From positions 220,690 to 284,689 of the forward strand of contig NZ_PYXZ01000005.1 in NCBI RefSeq assembly GCF_003057875.1: a stretch of 64,000 bases of DNA. The letters are read 5' to 3'. Of the stretch, positions 8,247 through 16,756 are shown piece after piece (position 1 is the first letter of the stretch; every line of letters begins with the position of its first letter). The notes under the pieces are model-generated. The model searched no databases and was not told where the DNA came from. It saw only the letters and a program-made list of their open reading frames with translations. Both the position numbers and the translations under genes were made by a program. The stretch comes from Nocardioides currus (GTDB lineage: Bacteria; Actinomycetota; Actinomycetes; Propionibacteriales; Nocardioidaceae).

Positions 8247-9593
8247 TCAGCTCGTCAGGTGCAGGGGGACGACGATGTCCCCGACGATCAGGACGACACC
8301 CATCAGCAGCATGGCCAGTCCCATGACGTAGGCGATCGGCAGCAGCTTGGCGACGTCGACGTAACCCGGGTCGGGCAGGCCCCGCAGGCGTGCCCAGGCG
8401 CGGCGCAGTCCCTCGTAGAGCGCGCCCGCGATGTGCCCGCCGTCGAGCGGCAGCAGCGGGATGAAGTTGAAGAGGCCGACGAACAGGTTGAACCCGGCGA
8501 TGAGCATCACCAGGGAGATGACCTTGTCCTTCATCGGGAACTCGTCGTGGGAGGCGACCTCGCCGGCCAGCCGGCCGCCGCCGACCACGCTCACCGGGCC
8601 GTTGGGGTCGCGCTCCTCGAGGCCGACGATCGCCTTGCCGACGCCGTAGACCTTCACCGGGAGCTGGGCCAACGAGGACACCACGTCGACGGTCATCGAG
8701 CCCATCTGCTGGGCGGTGTAGACGGGTCCGCCGGTCTCGTAGACCGGGGTGAGCTCCGGCAGCACGCCCAGGAACCCGACCGGGGTGAGCTCCTCGGAGT
8801 CGGCGTCGATCGGGCGCGGCTGGACGGAGGTGGTGGTCTCGAGGGTGAGCTGCTCGCCGTCGCGCTCGACGACGATGGTGGCGGCGCCGCCGGCGTTGGC
8901 GCGGATCGCCTTCTGCATCTGCTCCCAGGTCGACACCGCCGCGCCGTTGAAGGACACGAAGCGGTCGCCGGGCTGGAGCCCGGCGGCGGCCGCCGGGGTC
9001 GGGTTGTCCTTCAGCTCCTCGGCGCTGCAGACCCGGCCGTCCTCGTCGGCGGGGACGATGCAGGGCACGACCTCGGCCACGACGGGCTCGGCCTTCGCAT
9101 CGACGACCTGGCCGACGGTGGCGAAGACTCCCCAGAACAGCAGGAAGGCGATGGCGATGTTCACCATCGGGCCGCCGGCCATGACGATGACCTTCTGCCA
9201 CCACGGGCGCTTGTAGAACAGCCGGTCACGGTCCTCGGGGCCGATGTGCTCCCACTCGGCCGCCCGGGCGTCGCTGATCAGCTGGGTGAACATGCCGGTG
9301 TTGGACTGGCGCACGCGCAGCTCGGCGTCGGGGTCGCCCGTCTGCTCGCCCTTGCCGGGAGGCAGCATGCCGACGATCTTGACGTAGCCGCCGAGCGGGA
9401 TCGCCTTGACGCCGTACTCCGTCTCGCCGACCTTCCTGCTCCACACGGTCGGCCCGAAGCCGACGAACCACTGCGTGACCTTGCCGCCGAACTTCTTGGC
9501 CGGGATCAGGTGGCCGAACTCGTGCAGGCCGATCGAGGCCATGATGGTCACCGCGAAGATGACGACACCGAGCGTGTAGTAGAGCGCGGTCAC
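8247..9593 (-). CDS. rip1: Site-2 intramembrane zinc protease (RIP metalloprotease)
   Basis: This 448-residue membrane protein of the RseP/Rip1 family cleaves transmembrane anti-sigma factors and related substrates within the bilayer. The zinc motif HEFGH lies in the first helix ('[16 protein letters not shown]'). A central PDZ domain (~200-290; '[18 protein letters not shown]') and the C-terminal '[16 protein letters not shown]' motif follow. Helices are visible at the N-terminus, around '[18 protein letters not shown]' and at the C-terminus. The GTG at 9593 overlaps the dxr stop as GTGA. The order dxr-rip1-ispG is conserved in mycobacteria (Rv2870c-Rv2868c). Confidence 0.95.
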   Translation of the reverse strand: MTALYYTLGVVIFAVTIMASIGLHEFGHLIPAKKFGGKVTQWFVGFGPTVWSRKVGETEYGVKAIPLGGYVKIVGMLPPGKGEQTGDPDAELRVRQSNTGMFTQLISDARAAEWEHIGPEDRDRLFYKRPWWQKVIVMAGGPMVNIAIAFLLFWGVFATVGQVVDAKAEPVVAEVVPCIVPADEDGRVCSAEELKDNPTPAAAAGLQPGDRFVSFNGAAVSTWEQMQKAIRANAGGAATIVVERDGEQLTLETTTSVQPRPIDADSEELTPVGFLGVLPELTPVYETGGPVYTAQQMGSMTVDVVSSLAQLPVKVYGVGKAIVGLEERDPNGPVSVVGGGRLAGEVASHDEFPMKDKVISLVMLIAGFNLFVGLFNFIPLLPLDGGHIAGALYEGLRRAWARLRGLPDPGYVDVAKLLPIAYVMGLAMLLMGVVLIVGDIVVPLHLTS

Positions 9594-10684
9594 AGGGTCT
9601 CTCCGATGGTGTGTGCAGCCTCCTCACGCGCCCAGGTGTCGGCCGCGAGGACGTCGTCGATCGTCAGTTGCTCGTTCAAGGGTACGTCGTGGCGCTCAAC
9701 CACGGCGGCGACCGTGGGAACGATGTCGACGAACGGGAGCCGGCCCGCCATGAACGCGTCGACGCACACCTCGTTGGCCGCGTTGTAGACCGCCGGGGCG
9801 GTGGCGCCGAGCTCGCCCGCCCGCCGCGCGAGCGACACCGCCGGGAAGGCGTCGTCGTCGAGGGGGAAGAACTCCCACGTCTCGGCCCTCGTCCAGTCGA
9901 CCGCCGGCGCCGCGTCGGGCACCCGGTCGGGCCACGCCAGGCCGAGCGCGATCGGGATCATCATCGTGGGCGGGCTCGCCTGCACCAGCGTCGAGCCGTC
10001 GGTGAACTCCACCATCGAGTGCACCACGCTCGTCGGGTGCACCACGACCTCGATCCGGTCGAACGGCAGGTCGAAGAGCAGGTGCGCCTCGATCACCTCG
10101 AGGCCCTTGTTGACCAGGGTCGCGGAGTTGATGGTGATGACCGGGCCCATCGACCACGTCGGGTGCTGGAGCGCCTGCTCGAGGGTCACCTCGCCGAGCT
10201 CCTCGCGGCTGCGACCGCGGAACGGTCCGCCGCTGGCGGTCAGCACCAGCCGGCGTACCTCCTGCGGCGTGCCGCCGCGCAGGCACTGCGCCACCGCTGA
10301 GTGCTCGGAGTCGACGGGCACGATCTGGCCCGGCTTCGCCCGCGCCGTGACCAGCGGACCGCCCATGATCAGCGACTCCTTGTTGGCCAGCGCCAGCGTG
10401 GTGCCGGCATCGAGGGCGGCCAGCGTCGGGCGCAGCCCGACCGCGCCGGTGATGCCGTTGAGCACCACGTCGCACTCGAGTCCGGCCGCCTCGGTCGAGG
10501 CGTCCTCGCCGAGACCGCTGAACGCCGGGGCGAACTCGGCGACCTGCGCGTCGAACAGCTCCTCGTTGGACCCTCCGGCGGTGAGCGCGACGACCCGGAA
10601 GCGGTCGGGGTTGGCCCGGACCAGGTCGAGGGCCTGCGTGCCGATGGATCCGGTCGAGCCGAGGACGGCGATGTCGCGCCTCAC
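9590..10684 (-). CDS. dxr: 1-deoxy-D-xylulose 5-phosphate reductoisomerase
   Basis: Dxr (IspC) is the first committed enzyme of the MEP pathway. It rearranges and reduces DXP to MEP with NADPH and a divalent metal. The 364 residues show the NADPH loop 'LGSTGSIGT', '[11 protein letters not shown]', the metal/substrate motif 'VDSEHSA', '[11 protein letters not shown]' and '[16 protein letters not shown]'. The GTG at 10684 is chosen over the GTG at 10696 because it gives a GTGA overlap with the upstream gene. The overlaps on both sides (upstream truncated synthetase, downstream rip1) indicate one tightly coupled operon. Confidence 0.96.
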   Translation of the reverse strand: MRRDIAVLGSTGSIGTQALDLVRANPDRFRVVALTAGGSNEELFDAQVAEFAPAFSGLGEDASTEAAGLECDVVLNGITGAVGLRPTLAALDAGTTLALANKESLIMGGPLVTARAKPGQIVPVDSEHSAVAQCLRGGTPQEVRRLVLTASGGPFRGRSREELGEVTLEQALQHPTWSMGPVITINSATLVNKGLEVIEAHLLFDLPFDRIEVVVHPTSVVHSMVEFTDGSTLVQASPPTMMIPIALGLAWPDRVPDAAPAVDWTRAETWEFFPLDDDAFPAVSLARRAGELGATAPAVYNAANEVCVDAFMAGRLPFVDIVPTVAAVVERHDVPLNEQLTIDDVLAADTWAREEAAHTIGETL

Positions 10685-11298
10685 GCGCGCACCCACTGGG
10701 TGAGGCCGCCGATGTCGACCGGGGTGCTGCCGTCGGGACCGGCGGCAGCCCCCTCGAGCGCGTCGAGCACCGAGACCGAGCGGTCACCGAGGTCGGCCAG
10801 CACGTTGTCCGGTGCCACGTCCGCGCAGCCGGCGGGGTCCGTCCGGCCGGCCCGCATGACGACCTCCCAGGACAGCTCGCCGGAGTCGTCGAGGGTGATC
10901 ACCGGGGTGTCGCCCGGGTCGGCCACCGGTGCTCCGGGGAGCACGGCGACGCGGACGCCGTCGGCCGCGGCGTCGCCGTGGACCGTGGTCGCGCCGAGGC
11001 GCGCGGTCGCCAGGGCGGCGATCACTCCGTGCGATCCCGGCACCGGCCCGAGCAGCACCCGGTCATCGACGCCGACGCCGAAGGCCCGCAGGACCCCTGC
11101 GAACGCGCCGACCTCCGCCAGCAGCTCGGCGTAGGTCCACCCGCGGTCGTCGAGGACGACCGCGACGTCGTCGGCCCGGCCGCGAATCACGTGGCGGTCG
11201 AGCGCGTTGTAGCAGGCGTTGAGCGTGCCTCGATCTGCCTCGTCGCGGGTGCCGGGCTTGCGGAACCAGTCGATCGAGGCGCCCGTGCGGGTGCTCAT
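10681..11298 (-). CDS. Truncated AMP-binding (acyl-CoA synthetase N-terminus-like) protein
   Basis: This 205-residue protein starts [20 protein letters not shown]. Residues ~15-105 resemble the N-terminus of acetyl/propionyl-CoA synthetases (DWF...[12 protein letters not shown]...[28 protein letters not shown]). A later stretch ([10 protein letters not shown]...) resembles the segment before the ATP loop. The adenylate-forming signature (TSGTTGxPK-like) and the whole C-terminal half are absent, so it cannot be a working synthetase. It keeps ATGA and GTGA overlaps with its neighbours, so it is still translated as part of the dxr operon. It may be a decaying gene or a retained binding domain. 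Confidence 0.7.
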   Translation of the reverse strand: MSTRTGASIDWFRKPGTRDEADRGTLNACYNALDRHVIRGRADDVAVVLDDRGWTYAELLAEVGAFAGVLRAFGVGVDDRVLLGPVPGSHGVIAALATARLGATTVHGDAAADGVRVAVLPGAPVADPGDTPVITLDDSGELSWEVVMRAGRTDPAGCADVAPDNVLADLGDRSVSVLDALEGAAAGPDGSTPVDIGGLTQWVRA

Positions 11299-12716
11299 GC
11301 CAGGCCGTTGTCCGCCGTCTTGGCGGGCTTGGTGGGGGTGCGGAGCCAGGCGGTGAAGAAGCCCGTCAGGTCCTGTCCGCTGACCTGCGCGGCCAGGGCC
11401 TCGAACTCCTCGGAGGTCCCGTTGCCGCCGCCCTTGGTGTCCAGCCAGGTGCGGACCAGCAGCCAGAACTTCTCCTCGCCGATGCGCTGCCGCAGGGCCT
11501 GGAGCGTCATGCCGCCGCGGTCGTAGATCGCGTCGTCGAACACGTTGGCGGCGCCGGGGTCGGAGACCTCGAGCTCCCAGAAGTCGTCGCCGGCCGGATG
11601 TCCGTCGTAGGTGGACATCAGGGCCTCGCTGGCCGGGGGGCCGCCGTGCTGCTCGGCGAAGCGCCACTCCATGAACGTCGCGGCGCCCTCGTTGAGCCAG
11701 ATGTCGCGCCAGCGGGCGATGGCGACGTCGTCGCCGAACCACTGGTGGGCGAGCTCGTGCACGATCAGGCTCTCGGCCTGGCCGCCGACGGCGGGGTAGG
11801 TGGGCCGGGTCTGGTTCTCGAGCGCGAAGTAGACCGGCAGGCCGGTCGTCAGGCCGCCGGTGACGGAGAACGGGTAGGGGCCGAGGTCGGCGGAGAGGGC
11901 CTTGACGACGTCAGGCGTGCGGCTGAGCAGCTTGAGGGAGGACTTCTGCTCCGCGGCCGGGAGCTGTTGCGAGACCGCGTTGACCCACGGCAGCCCGTGG
12001 GCGGTGCCCTTCTGGATGGTGAAGTCGCCGGCGGCGAAGAAGGCGAGGTAGGACGCCATCGGCTCGTCGGCCCGCCAGCGCCAGGTCGTGCCCTTCCTCG
12101 TCCGCTTCTTGCTCACCAGCTTGCCGTTGGAGATCACCTCGCGGCCCTGGGCGACGGTGGTGGCGACGTCGAAGCGCGCCTTGTCGATCGGGTGGTCGTT
12201 GGCCGGGAACCACCACGGCGCCATGTGCGGCTGGTTCATCGCGACGGCCTCGTGGTCGTTGGCCAGCCAGTTCTCCTCGCCGGCGTAGTGCTTGGTGCCC
12301 GGGTGGCCGGCGTAGGTCACGACCACCTTGTGCCTGGACCCGGCGGCCAGGTCGGTCCTCGGGGTGATGGTCAGCTCGTGCTTCGACTGCCTGACCTTGG
12401 CGGCAACGCCGTCGACCGTGGCCTTCGAGACCTTCAGCAGGAAGTCGAGGTTGAAGCTCGACAGGTCCTCGGTGGCCGTGAACCTCACCTGCGTGGTGCC
12501 GCGCAGGGCCTGGTCGCGGATGTCGTAGCTGTTCCTGATCCGGTACGACGCCACGTCGATGCCGCCGTTGCCGTCGAGCGGCCAGTAGGGGTCGCCGATC
12601 CCCGTGGCACCGCTCGTGGCGGTGCCGGAGTCGTCCACCGCTGCGGCGTACGCGCCGGAGACGAGCAGCGGGAGGGACACAGCCACAGCCAGGGAACGGG
12701 CCAGATTTCGAGTCAT
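11295..12716 (-). CDS. Secreted M1 family zinc metallopeptidase
   Basis: This 473-residue protein starts MTRNLARSLAVAVSLPLLVSGAYAAAVDD, a clear Sec signal peptide. An M1 N-terminal beta domain (~50-230) precedes the catalytic domain. That domain has the zinc motif HELAHQWFGDD, with the third ligand Glu in 'WLNEGAATFMEWRFAE'. 'FALENQTR' stands where typical M1 aminopeptidases have GAMEN, so the exopeptidase pocket may be altered. It lacks the long C-terminal helical domain of PepN. The ATG at 12716 is chosen for the signal peptide; a TAGGTT box lies 10 nt upstream. It is the first gene of the operon leading to dxr and rip1. Confidence 0.88.
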   Translation of the reverse strand: MTRNLARSLAVAVSLPLLVSGAYAAAVDDSGTATSGATGIGDPYWPLDGNGGIDVASYRIRNSYDIRDQALRGTTQVRFTATEDLSSFNLDFLLKVSKATVDGVAAKVRQSKHELTITPRTDLAAGSRHKVVVTYAGHPGTKHYAGEENWLANDHEAVAMNQPHMAPWWFPANDHPIDKARFDVATTVAQGREVISNGKLVSKKRTRKGTTWRWRADEPMASYLAFFAAGDFTIQKGTAHGLPWVNAVSQQLPAAEQKSSLKLLSRTPDVVKALSADLGPYPFSVTGGLTTGLPVYFALENQTRPTYPAVGGQAESLIVHELAHQWFGDDVAIARWRDIWLNEGAATFMEWRFAEQHGGPPASEALMSTYDGHPAGDDFWELEVSDPGAANVFDDAIYDRGGMTLQALRQRIGEEKFWLLVRTWLDTKGGGNGTSEEFEALAAQVSGQDLTGFFTAWLRTPTKPAKTADNGLA

Positions 12717-12726
12717 CACGTCCAGA

Positions 12727-12749
12727 AACCTACTCGCCGCGCGGATAAT
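12727..12749. promoter_or_regulatory. Divergent promoter region of the M1 peptidase and RIO kinase genes
   Basis: The minus strand has TAGGTT at 12727-12732, 10 nt before the peptidase ATG. The plus strand has GATAAT at 12744-12749, a near-consensus -10 that could drive the RIO kinase unit with a leader of roughly 75-80 nt. Read by eye. Confidence 0.35.
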
Positions 12750-12829
12750 CGGTTGCCCACCCGACGCCCGCCCCGCGACGATGGTCGCGAGCACGCAGTC
12801 AGCGCGCCACCGATGAGAGGAGTCGTGAC

Positions 12830-12916
12830 ATGTCCATCACTGTCCCCGGCCTGTCCGCAGACCGTCACTCTCATCCCTGGAGCACCCTTGACCTCGCACA
12901 CCCCGGGCTCGGCTGA
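12830..12916 (+). CDS. Possible 28-codon leader ORF upstream of and overlapping the RIO kinase gene
   Basis: An ATG at 12830 follows an excellent ribosome-binding sequence (GAGAGGAG, 12815-12822). It opens 28 codons beginning MSITVPGLSA and ending TGA at 12914-12916. The RIO kinase frame starts at a TTG inside it, so the two overlap by 29 nt in different frames. Its strong RBS, against the weak TTG downstream, suggests a translated leader that couples to the kinase. MSITVPGLS resembles the first residues of actinobacterial Dps proteins, from memory. Confidence 0.3.
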   Translation: MSITVPGLSADRHSHPWSTLDLAHPGLG

Positions 12917-13754
12917 CGAGCTCGACCCCAGCTTCACCTTCGACTTCCACGTCTACGACGAGGGCCTCGCCGACAACCAGCGCTGGTCCACCTGGCTCGA
13001 CGTCGAGCCGCTCATGCGCGGGCCCGAGCCCCGTCCCGACTGGGTGGTGACCTCGCAGGGCGCCATCGACACCGAGCTCGGCATCCTCAAGACCGGCAAG
13101 GAGGCCGATGTCTTCCTCGTCGAGCGCGCGGACCCGCTCGACCCCGACGGCGGGGTGGTGATGGCGGCCAAGCGCTACCGCGACACCGATCACCGCACCT
13201 TCCACCGCGCCGCGTCCTACACCGAGGGCCGCTCGATGAAGCGCTCGCGCGACGAGCGCGCCCTCAAGCGCAAGTCCACCTGGGGCCGGCTCGTCGCCGC
13301 CGGCGAGTGGGCCGTGTCCGAGTGGGGCGCCCTCAAGCGCTTCCACGAGCTCGGGCTGCCCGTCCCCTATCCGGTGCAGATCGAGGGCACCGAGATCCTG
13401 ATGGAGTGGATCACGCACTCCGTCGACGGGGAGGTCAACACGGCGCCGCGGCTGGCGCAGACCCGTCCCGCCCGGGACCTGCTGGAGCACTACTACGAGC
13501 AGCTCCGCGACGCGCTGGCCACGATGGTGCAGGCGGGGATCGTGCACGGCGACCTCTCGCCGTACAACACGCTCGCCGCAGGCGATCGCCTCGTGATCAT
13601 CGACCTCCCGCAGATCGTGGACCTCGTCGGCAACGTGCAGGGCATGGACTTCCTGCTGCGCGACTGCGCCAACATGTGCACGTGGTTCCGGGCCCGCGGG
13701 CTCGAGGTCGACGAGCAGGAGCTCTTCGGGGAGCTGATGGCGCACGCGTTCTGA
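12888..13754 (+). CDS. RIO-type serine/threonine protein kinase
   Basis: This 288-residue RIO1-like kinase has an ATP loop region 'GILKTGKEADVFLVERA', the catalytic Lys in 'VMAAKRYRD', the catalytic loop 'GIVHGDLSPYNTLAAG' and the metal loop 'LVIIDLPQIVD'. The helical insert 'RSMKRSRDERALKRKSTWG' is typical of the RIO fold. Eukaryotic and archaeal RIO kinases act in ribosome maturation; the bacterial role is not defined. The start is uncertain. The TTG at 12888 has CTGGAG five bases upstream, while an in-frame ATG at 12813 lacks a good RBS and encodes an unlikely N-terminus. Confidence 0.88.
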   Translation: MTSHTPGSADELDPSFTFDFHVYDEGLADNQRWSTWLDVEPLMRGPEPRPDWVVTSQGAIDTELGILKTGKEADVFLVERADPLDPDGGVVMAAKRYRDTDHRTFHRAASYTEGRSMKRSRDERALKRKSTWGRLVAAGEWAVSEWGALKRFHELGLPVPYPVQIEGTEILMEWITHSVDGEVNTAPRLAQTRPARDLLEHYYEQLRDALATMVQAGIVHGDLSPYNTLAAGDRLVIIDLPQIVDLVGNVQGMDFLLRDCANMCTWFRARGLEVDEQELFGELMAHAF

Positions 13755-13766
13755 CCGGCCGCGATC

Positions 13767-13772
13767 TAGGGT
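13767..13772 (+). promoter_or_regulatory. Leaderless -10 box for the LOG-family gene
   Basis: TAGGGT is followed by GCGCGT and the GTG start at 13779. The 6-nt spacing is the same as at 1513. It lies just after the RIO kinase stop, so the LOG gene probably has its own promoter despite the short gap. Confidence 0.5.
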
Positions 13773-13778
13773 GCGCGT

Positions 13779-14861
13779 GTGAAGCGCACCCGCGGACGCG
13801 TCGTCGACGTCACCACGCTGGCCGACCTCGACCGCCGGCTCGCGCGGGGAGCACGATCCCTCGCGGGCTGGCGGTTGACGGGCCTCGACCTGCGCTCGCG
13901 TGGCGCGGAGCTCGAGTCGGTCTCCGTGGCGCAGTCGCTGTTCCTGGGGTGCGACCTGTCGCCCGAGGACGAGGAGTCCGTACGCCGCCGCGGCGCCGTC
14001 GTCCTGCCGCGGGTGCCCGACGTGCCGCTCGACACCTACCGCACCAGCCTCTACTCACCCCGCGAGCTCTACGACACCCCGCGATACGCGGACTCGCTGG
14101 ACGCCCGCGCCTACGCCTGGTCGCGCCAGTCCCCCGACCAGGACGACACGCTCGCCGAGGCGCTGCACGACCACGCCATCGATGGAGCCCTCGGCGCGTG
14201 GACCGCCGACCGCTCGATCGTCGGGATCATGGGTGGGCATGCCCTCCAGCGGGGTTCGGACGGCTACGCCTCGGCCGCGCGGCTGGGACGGGCGCTGGCA
14301 CAGCGACTCACCGTCGCGACGGGTGGTGGGCCGGGCGCGATGGAGGCGGCCAACCTCGGGGCGTTCGTCTCCGGGTCGCCCGAGCCGGTGCTGGACGACG
14401 CCCTGGTCTCGCTCGCCGGAGTGCCGTCCTTCACCCCCGACGTCGGCGCCTGGGCGGACGCGGCCTTCGCCGTGATCGACGCCCACTCCCCCGGCGTCGA
14501 GTCGCTCGGCATCCCGACCTGGCACTACGGCCACGAGCCGCCCAACCCGTTCGCCACGGCGATCGCGAAGTACGTCCGCAACTCCACCCGCGAGGCCGTG
14601 CTGCTCGAGGTCTGCGACGCGGGGATCGTCTTCCTGCCGGGCGCCGGTGGCACCGTGCAGGAGATCTTCCAGGACGCCTGCGAGAACTACTACGCCGACG
14701 AGTCGTCGGTGGCGCCGATGGTGCTGGTCGGGGTGGACCACTGGACCACGACGGTGCCCGCGTGGCCGCTGCTGTCCTCGCTGGCCGCGGGCCGGGTGAT
14801 GGAGCCCTTCGTGCACCTCGTCGACACCGTCGAGGAGGCGGTCAGCCTCCTGGTGACCTGA
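13779..14861 (+). CDS. LOG family Rossmann-fold nucleotide-binding protein
   Basis: This 360-residue protein has a non-LOG N-terminal part (~1-140) and a LOG/lysine-decarboxylase-like domain (~145-360). The signature motifs are present: 'ATGGGPGAMEAANLGAF' (GGGxGxM) and 'VFLPGAGGTVQEIFQDA' (PGxxGTxxE). LOG enzymes hydrolyse cytokinin-type or other nucleoside monophosphates to free base and ribose phosphate; many bacterial members have no proven substrate. It is longer than the usual ~190-residue LOG protein because of the N-terminal half. The GTG at 13779 is supported by the -10 box 6 nt upstream. It is convergent with the next gene. Confidence 0.82.
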   Translation: MKRTRGRVVDVTTLADLDRRLARGARSLAGWRLTGLDLRSRGAELESVSVAQSLFLGCDLSPEDEESVRRRGAVVLPRVPDVPLDTYRTSLYSPRELYDTPRYADSLDARAYAWSRQSPDQDDTLAEALHDHAIDGALGAWTADRSIVGIMGGHALQRGSDGYASAARLGRALAQRLTVATGGGPGAMEAANLGAFVSGSPEPVLDDALVSLAGVPSFTPDVGAWADAAFAVIDAHSPGVESLGIPTWHYGHEPPNPFATAIAKYVRNSTREAVLLEVCDAGIVFLPGAGGTVQEIFQDACENYYADESSVAPMVLVGVDHWTTTVPAWPLLSSLAAGRVMEPFVHLVDTVEEAVSLLVT

Positions 14862-14879
14862 GTCGGTCTCGGGCCCCTG

Positions 14880-15422
14880 TCACGCCCAGGCGACGACGCC
14901 CTCACCGCCGTCCCACCGGGCGACGAGCGCGGGCCCGTCCGTCTCGGTCGGGACCACCTCGCCGGCGAGGTGCACGACCAGGAGCTCCGGCGCGTCGGCC
15001 GGGTCGGTCACGCTCAGCTCGACCGAGGGAGGCCGGGTGCTCACCAGCGTCTCCCTGTCCCAGATCTCGAGGGGCGCCTGCTCCTGCTCGCCCGCGAGGG
15101 CGCGCTGGAAGGCCGCCAGCGCGACCGGGTCGCCGGCGCCGTCGTAGACCCAGCGGGTGCCGAGGACGGAGTGCTCCATCGTGGTGACCAGGTGGTCGGC
15201 CGCGGTGTCGAGCGGGGCGGCGCGGTAGGTCAGGACGGCCTGGTGGACCGGACCGCCGCGGGTGACGAGCAGTGCCTCGACCCCGACCGCACCGTCCGGG
15301 TCGTCGAAGCGGTAGCTCGCCACCTGGGTGAGCTCGCCGTCGCCCGGCACGTCGCTGCCCAGCCGATCCTCGAGCAGCTCGAGCTTCGTCGGGGTGATCG
15401 TGGCCTGGTGGATGATCGCCAT
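14880..15422 (-). CDS. Maltokinase N-terminal cap-like domain protein
   Basis: This 180-residue protein starts MAIIHQATITPTKLELLEDRL. It matches the stand-alone cap domain of maltokinase (Mak_N_cap, 'CG0192-related') seen in many actinobacteria. No kinase domain is attached, so it has no obvious catalytic activity. Such proteins may bind sugars or a kinase partner. It has its own leaderless promoter signal: TAGTCT at 15429-15434, 6 nt before the ATG. It lies 13 nt downstream of the GT4 gene on the same strand. Confidence 0.75.
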   Translation of the reverse strand: MAIIHQATITPTKLELLEDRLGSDVPGDGELTQVASYRFDDPDGAVGVEALLVTRGGPVHQAVLTYRAAPLDTAADHLVTTMEHSVLGTRWVYDGAGDPVALAAFQRALAGEQEQAPLEIWDRETLVSTRPPSVELSVTDPADAPELLVVHLAGEVVPTETDGPALVARWDGGEGVVAWA

Positions 15423-15428
15423 GGACCG

Positions 15429-15434
15429 AGACTA
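15429..15434 (-). promoter_or_regulatory. Leaderless -10 box for the maltokinase-cap gene
   Basis: Minus strand TAGTCT, then CGGTCC, then the ATG at 15422. The box lies in the 13-nt gap after the GT4 stop codon. Confidence 0.5.
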
Positions 15435-15435
15435 G

Positions 15436-16671
15436 TCACCCCGCCGCGCGCTGCCGCCTGGCCCGCGTGAGGCGCCCGCCGCAGACCTCGCGGTAGTGCT
15501 CCACGAGGCGGTCGTTGACGGCCTGCCACGAACGGCCCTGGACGCTGCGCTGCGCCGTGGCCGCCATCCGGGCGCGGAGCCGCGGGTCGTCGACCAGCCG
15601 GGCGACGTACGCCGCGAGCTCCGTGCCGTTGCCGGGCTGGTAGAGGAACCCGGCACCCTCGTCGACGACGTCGACCGGGCCGCCGGCGCGCGGGGCGACG
15701 ACCGGCACGCCGCTCGCGAGCGCCTCCTGGGCGGCCTGGCAGTAGGTCTCGTGCCGTCCGGTGTGGACGAAGACGTCGAGGGTGGCGTACACCCGGCTCA
15801 GCTCCTCGCCGTGCAGCACGCCGAGGAACGCGGCGCCGGGCAGCAGCGCGCGCAGCCGCTCCTCCTCCGGGCCCCCACCGACGACCACCAGCCGCACGCC
15901 GGCAAGCCGGTCCATGTGCGCGAGCAGCTCGAGCTCCTTCTCCGGCGCCAGCCGTCCGACGTAGCCGACCAGCACCTCGCCGTACGGCGCCAGCTGCTCG
16001 TGGAGGCGATGGTCGCGGTAGCCCGGGTCGAACATGTCGAGGTCGACGCCGCGCGGCCAGCGGGCCAGGCCGGGGACCTGCATCTCCTCGAGCTGCCGCA
16101 CCGACGCGGTGGACGGGGCCAGCGTGCGGTCGACGGCGAGGTGGATCGTCCGGGTCAGCCGGGACATGGCGGCGGTGCCGCCGGCGATGCCGTAGCGCCC
16201 GGCGAACCCGACGAGGTCGGTCTGGTAGATCGCGACCGTCGGGATGCCGAGCTCGCGTGCGGCCCTGGCGGCCTGGTAGCCGAGGGTGGCCGGCGAGGCG
16301 ATGTGGACCACGTCGGGCTGGAAGCGCAGCATCACCGAGCGAAGCCGGCGGCGCGTCTCGAGCCCGATGCGGAAGTCCTTGTAGAACGGCAGGCTGGCGC
16401 CGCGGGCGATCGTGACGGGGAACCCGGCGTAGGACGCAGGCCCGGTCGGGGCGACGACCTCGGCGACGTGGCCCTCGGCGGCGAGGTGCTCGAGGACGCG
16501 GCGCACCGAGTTGGTGACGCCGTTGACCTGCGGGAGGAACGACTCCGTCACCACCAGCACGCGCAGCCGGTCGGGGTCGGCCCGGCGCGACTGGAGCGGG
16601 ACCAGGTTGGACCGGGAGAAGGTCGTGTTGAGGACGGCTGACTGGCGATCACGACGACTCAGGGTGGCCAT
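15436..16671 (-). CDS. GT4 family glycosyltransferase (mannosyltransferase-like)
   Basis: This 411-residue GT-B enzyme resembles actinobacterial MgtA/PimB-type mannosyltransferases. The N-terminal acceptor domain begins 'RVLVVTESFLPQVNGVTNSV'. The C-terminal nucleotide-sugar domain has 'VGYVGRLAPEKELELLAHM', 'VVVGGGPEEERL' and the E-x7-E region 'ETYCQAAQEALASGVPVVAP'. The family adds mannose from GDP-mannose (or a related sugar) to a lipid or glycolipid acceptor on the cytoplasmic side. The start at 16671 leaves ~30 poorly conserved residues before the first strand, so the true start may lie further in. The exact acceptor is unknown. Confidence 0.85.
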   Translation of the reverse strand: MATLSRRDRQSAVLNTTFSRSNLVPLQSRRADPDRLRVLVVTESFLPQVNGVTNSVRRVLEHLAAEGHVAEVVAPTGPASYAGFPVTIARGASLPFYKDFRIGLETRRRLRSVMLRFQPDVVHIASPATLGYQAARAARELGIPTVAIYQTDLVGFAGRYGIAGGTAAMSRLTRTIHLAVDRTLAPSTASVRQLEEMQVPGLARWPRGVDLDMFDPGYRDHRLHEQLAPYGEVLVGYVGRLAPEKELELLAHMDRLAGVRLVVVGGGPEEERLRALLPGAAFLGVLHGEELSRVYATLDVFVHTGRHETYCQAAQEALASGVPVVAPRAGGPVDVVDEGAGFLYQPGNGTELAAYVARLVDDPRLRARMAATAQRSVQGRSWQAVNDRLVEHYREVCGGRLTRARRQRAAG

Positions 16672-16756
16672 GGCGCCACCGTGGCGAGCCGGTCACAACG
16701 GCACGGGTGGTGCGGGCAGACGACACGTGAACACGCGTCGACGGGTGCCCGCGGGG

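Noticed and set aside
10681..11298. TIGR03089-type actinobacterial protein
   Set aside because: The N-terminus fits acetyl/propionyl-CoA synthetases (DWF...[12 protein letters not shown]) better than the TIGR03089 pattern as I remember it.
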